Part shown: positions 62,749 through 64,000 of the stretch, piece by piece | Layout: each line of letters begins with the position of its first letter | How positions within the stretch are numbered: position 1 is the first letter of the stretch | DNA from: Clostridia bacterium | Lineage (GTDB): Bacteria > Bacillota > Clostridia > Christensenellales > Borkfalkiaceae | Direction of reading: 5' to 3' | NCBI GenBank assembly: GCA_029055875.1 | Contig: JAIDCJ010000010.1 | Coordinates: 1-64,000 of the forward strand | DNA: 64,000 nucleotides | The notes under the pieces: generated by a model | What the model was told of the DNA's origin: nothing | What the model saw: only the letters and a program-made list of their open reading frames with translations | Database searches by the model: none | Program-made: the position numbers and the translations under genes

Positions 62749-63084
62749 ATGATTATAGGTAACAGAACAAGACCGTTCGCTTATACATTCAGAGCGACGG
62801 ATAATGAAAGACAAATCATTGATGAGAAAATCAAGCAAAGCGGACTTACAATGACCGAGTTTGTAATAAGAGCGATTAAGGACAATCCTATCACTGTTGT
62901 CGAAAATGTCGGTGAAATTTTGACCGAACTAAAACGGCAAGACAATAATCTGAATCAGGCGGTGCGCAATTACTACTGCGACAACAATACAAGAGCGGAG
63001 CTATTATCTTGTGTGCAAGCATTAAGGCAAACATACAAAAGCATAGTTGTCGCTATGGGCGGAATGAGCAATGCCGCTACTTAA
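62749..63084 (+). CDS. MobC-like mobilization (relaxosome) protein
   Basis: A protein of 111 residues if read from ATG at 62749. The pattern RPFAYTFRATDNERQIIDEKIKQSGLTMTEFVIRAIKDNP is that of MobC ribbon-helix-helix accessory proteins, and LKRQDNNLNQAVRNYY matches the conserved NNLNQ motif. It would bind oriT and help the relaxase, whose gene is not in the window. The AAGGAGG site is only one base from this ATG. A five-codon reading frame (ATG at 62734) ends in TGA overlapping it, so translational coupling may be used; an upstream in-frame ATG at 62626 would place the inverted repeats inside the coding region. Confidence 0.8.
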   Translation: MIIGNRTRPFAYTFRATDNERQIIDEKIKQSGLTMTEFVIRAIKDNPITVVENVGEILTELKRQDNNLNQAVRNYYCDNNTRAELLSCVQALRQTYKSIVVAMGGMSNAAT

Positions 63085-63237
63085 ATGCAGCGCGGGAAAA
63101 GCGAAACCGCAAGCGGCAATTTTCAAACTATGATTCCGCGCGAACTATTTGACGAAATAACTGCGCTTCTTCATGAATGCAATATGACTAAGGTAGAATT
63201 TATAAAGAAAGCCTACGAAATACTTAAAAATCAATAA
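63085..63237 (+). CDS. Small ribbon-helix-helix-like protein
   Basis: A 50-residue frame beginning directly after the mobC stop codon (TAA then ATG). The sequence NFQTMIPRELFDEITALLHE followed by CNMTKVEFIKKAYEIL has the beta-strand, helix, helix order of Arc/MetJ-type DNA-binding proteins. The position suggests a partner of MobC or a transcription regulator of the element. It has no own ribosome site and would be translated by coupling. Confidence 0.55.
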   Translation: MQRGKSETASGNFQTMIPRELFDEITALLHECNMTKVEFIKKAYEILKNQ

Positions 63238-63247
63238 TACGAGTATG

Positions 63248-63275
63248 GCCCGACGAAACGAACAGTGAGTCGGGC
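63248..63275 (+). terminator. Weak terminator-like hairpin
   Basis: GCCCGAC (63248-63254) pairs with GTCGGGC (63269-63275), without a clear T tract. It resembles the lower part of the stem at 62478. Confidence 0.45.
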
Positions 63276-63318
63276 TATACTATATTTTAAAAAAATATAA
63301 GGAGGTAATACGCTATAA

Positions 63319-63668
63319 ATGATGAGAGAACATAGTAGTTATATGGAGAAAGAACATTATATCCGTTCGGCAAAGAGAACATTGTATGCCGTAGCGCAAA
63401 CAATAATTCAAGGTGAAATAATCAGCAAAGAAGTGATTACGTAAAGAAGAAATTAAGTGCATATACAGGCAGCCCCAAGTCTTTAGTTAATTCAGAGAAT
63501 ATCGCAGACGATACGATATTGTGCGATATGCAAACGGGTGAAGTCAAATCGGGAACGCTACATTACAGCGATGAGTTTATAGTAAGCTGTGCACAAAGCC
63601 TTGCCTACTATCTACTTGACAATCCCGATATCGTAAAACAAATGGAGAATGATTATGGACTCAAATGA
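63319..63668 (+). pseudogene. Broken small element gene
   Basis: A good GGAGG (63301-63305) precedes ATG at 63319, which opens MMREHSSYMEKEHYIRSAK and ends at TAA (63442-63444) after 41 codons. From about 63432 the next frame continues as SDYVKKKLSAYTGSPKSL to a stop at 63666-63668 that overlaps the recombinase start. A single A lost from a run near 63430 explains the break, giving an ancestral protein of about 115 residues. I do not recognise its function. The overlap with the recombinase gene suggests it once was translated together with it. Confidence 0.55.
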
Positions 63669-64000
63669 AAATAGAACAGTAATTTATGCTCGGTATAGTT
63701 GCGAAAAGCAAACCGAGCAAAGCATTGAGGGACAGCTTCGTGTATGTCACGAATTTGCTAAGCGCAACGGTTATATCATCGTGCATGAGTATATTGACAG
63801 AGCGGTTTTGGGAAAAACTGACAAGCGCGAACAGTTTCAGCAAATGTTAAAAGACAGCGCGAAGCAGGAATTTAATTATGTGCTTGTGTATAAGCTCGAC
63901 AGGTTTGCTCGAAATAGATATGATAGTGCAATCAATAAAGCGACGCTCAAAAAGAACGGCGTAAAGGTATTGTCGGCTTGCGAACAGATTACAGATTCGC
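63655..64000 (+). CDS. Serine recombinase (resolvase/invertase family), N-terminal part
   Basis: The first 115 codons are present and the gene runs off the right edge. The resolvase catalytic domain is clear: VIYARYSCEKQTEQSIEGQLR (residues 9-29, with the serine in ARYS), GYIIVHEYIDRAVLGKTDKREQF and VLVYKLDRFARNRYDSA. This is the pattern of large serine recombinases that integrate and excise clostridial mobile elements, although the large C-terminal domain lies outside the window. No upstream GGAGG is seen close to the ATG; AATGGAG precedes it by a few bases. Confidence 0.88.
   Translation, partial: MDSNENRTVIYARYSCEKQTEQSIEGQLRVCHEFAKRNGYIIVHEYIDRAVLGKTDKREQFQQMLKDSAKQEFNYVLVYKLDRFARNRYDSAINKATLKKNGVKVLSACEQITDS

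Noticed and set aside
59753-63668. Frameshifts as sequencing errors
   Set aside because: Not fully excluded, but an in-frame stop codon accompanies the deletions and no comparable breaks occur in the preceding 59 kb, so real decay is favoured.

Overview
The window looks like a chromosomal segment of a Gram-positive anaerobe of the class Clostridia, probably an uncultured, starch-using gut lineage. This is an inference. It rests on strong GGAGG-type ribosome binding sites, TTGACA/TATAAT promoters, many lipoproteins with a lipobox, BspA-like leucine-rich repeat surface proteins, InlB-type repeats and Gram-positive ABC importers. No rRNA, tRNA or CRISPR array was seen.

Bases 1-7200 hold small metabolic units: a DUF5131 fragment with its MarR regulator, an alpha-oxoamine synthase facing a short-chain dehydrogenase across a compact divergent promoter, cysteine synthase, a YgiN-like monooxygenase, an unrecognised protein, type I asparaginase, and a zinc-ribbon membrane protein whose promoter spacer contains nine consecutive G. 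Bases 7300-28700 are devoted to peptide use and the cell envelope: a 2306-residue subtilisin/LRR surface protease, a lipoprotein, a complete and unusually enlarged oligopeptide ABC importer, a membrane NapH-like iron-sulfur protein fused to a TlpA-like thioredoxin, and two lipoproteins. Malic enzyme and an MgtC-like protein follow.

Bases 30900-49026 form a starch/maltodextrin locus: a His/Cys-rich lipoprotein, two surface GH13 amylases, a small lipoprotein, a LacI-type regulator, a cytoplasmic GH13 enzyme, a sugar-binding protein, two permeases, an enlarged MsmX-like ATPase and glycogen phosphorylase. The surface enzymes would cut starch, the ABC system would import oligosaccharides, and the cytoplasmic enzymes would degrade them. 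Two copies of a LacI-type operator core lie in the leader regions.

Near 49.0 kb the base composition and codon choice shift abruptly to A+T-rich, and the rest looks like an integrated mobile element. It carries a leucine-rich repeat protein without a signal peptide and an intact, tightly packed eight-gene operon (51063-59606). That operon encodes a uridine-kinase-like protein, a HAD phosphatase, a zeta-toxin-like kinase, a TIM-barrel isomerase, an IucA/IucC-like synthetase, a cytoplasmic beta-lactamase-fold protein, a 903-residue membrane protein with a GATase-like N-terminus, and a histidine phosphatase. I do not recognise this combination and consider it the best candidate for an undescribed system. 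Behind it lie a decayed element-backbone gene, an oriT-like inverted repeat, MobC, a small RHH-like protein, another broken gene and the start of a serine recombinase that runs off the right edge.
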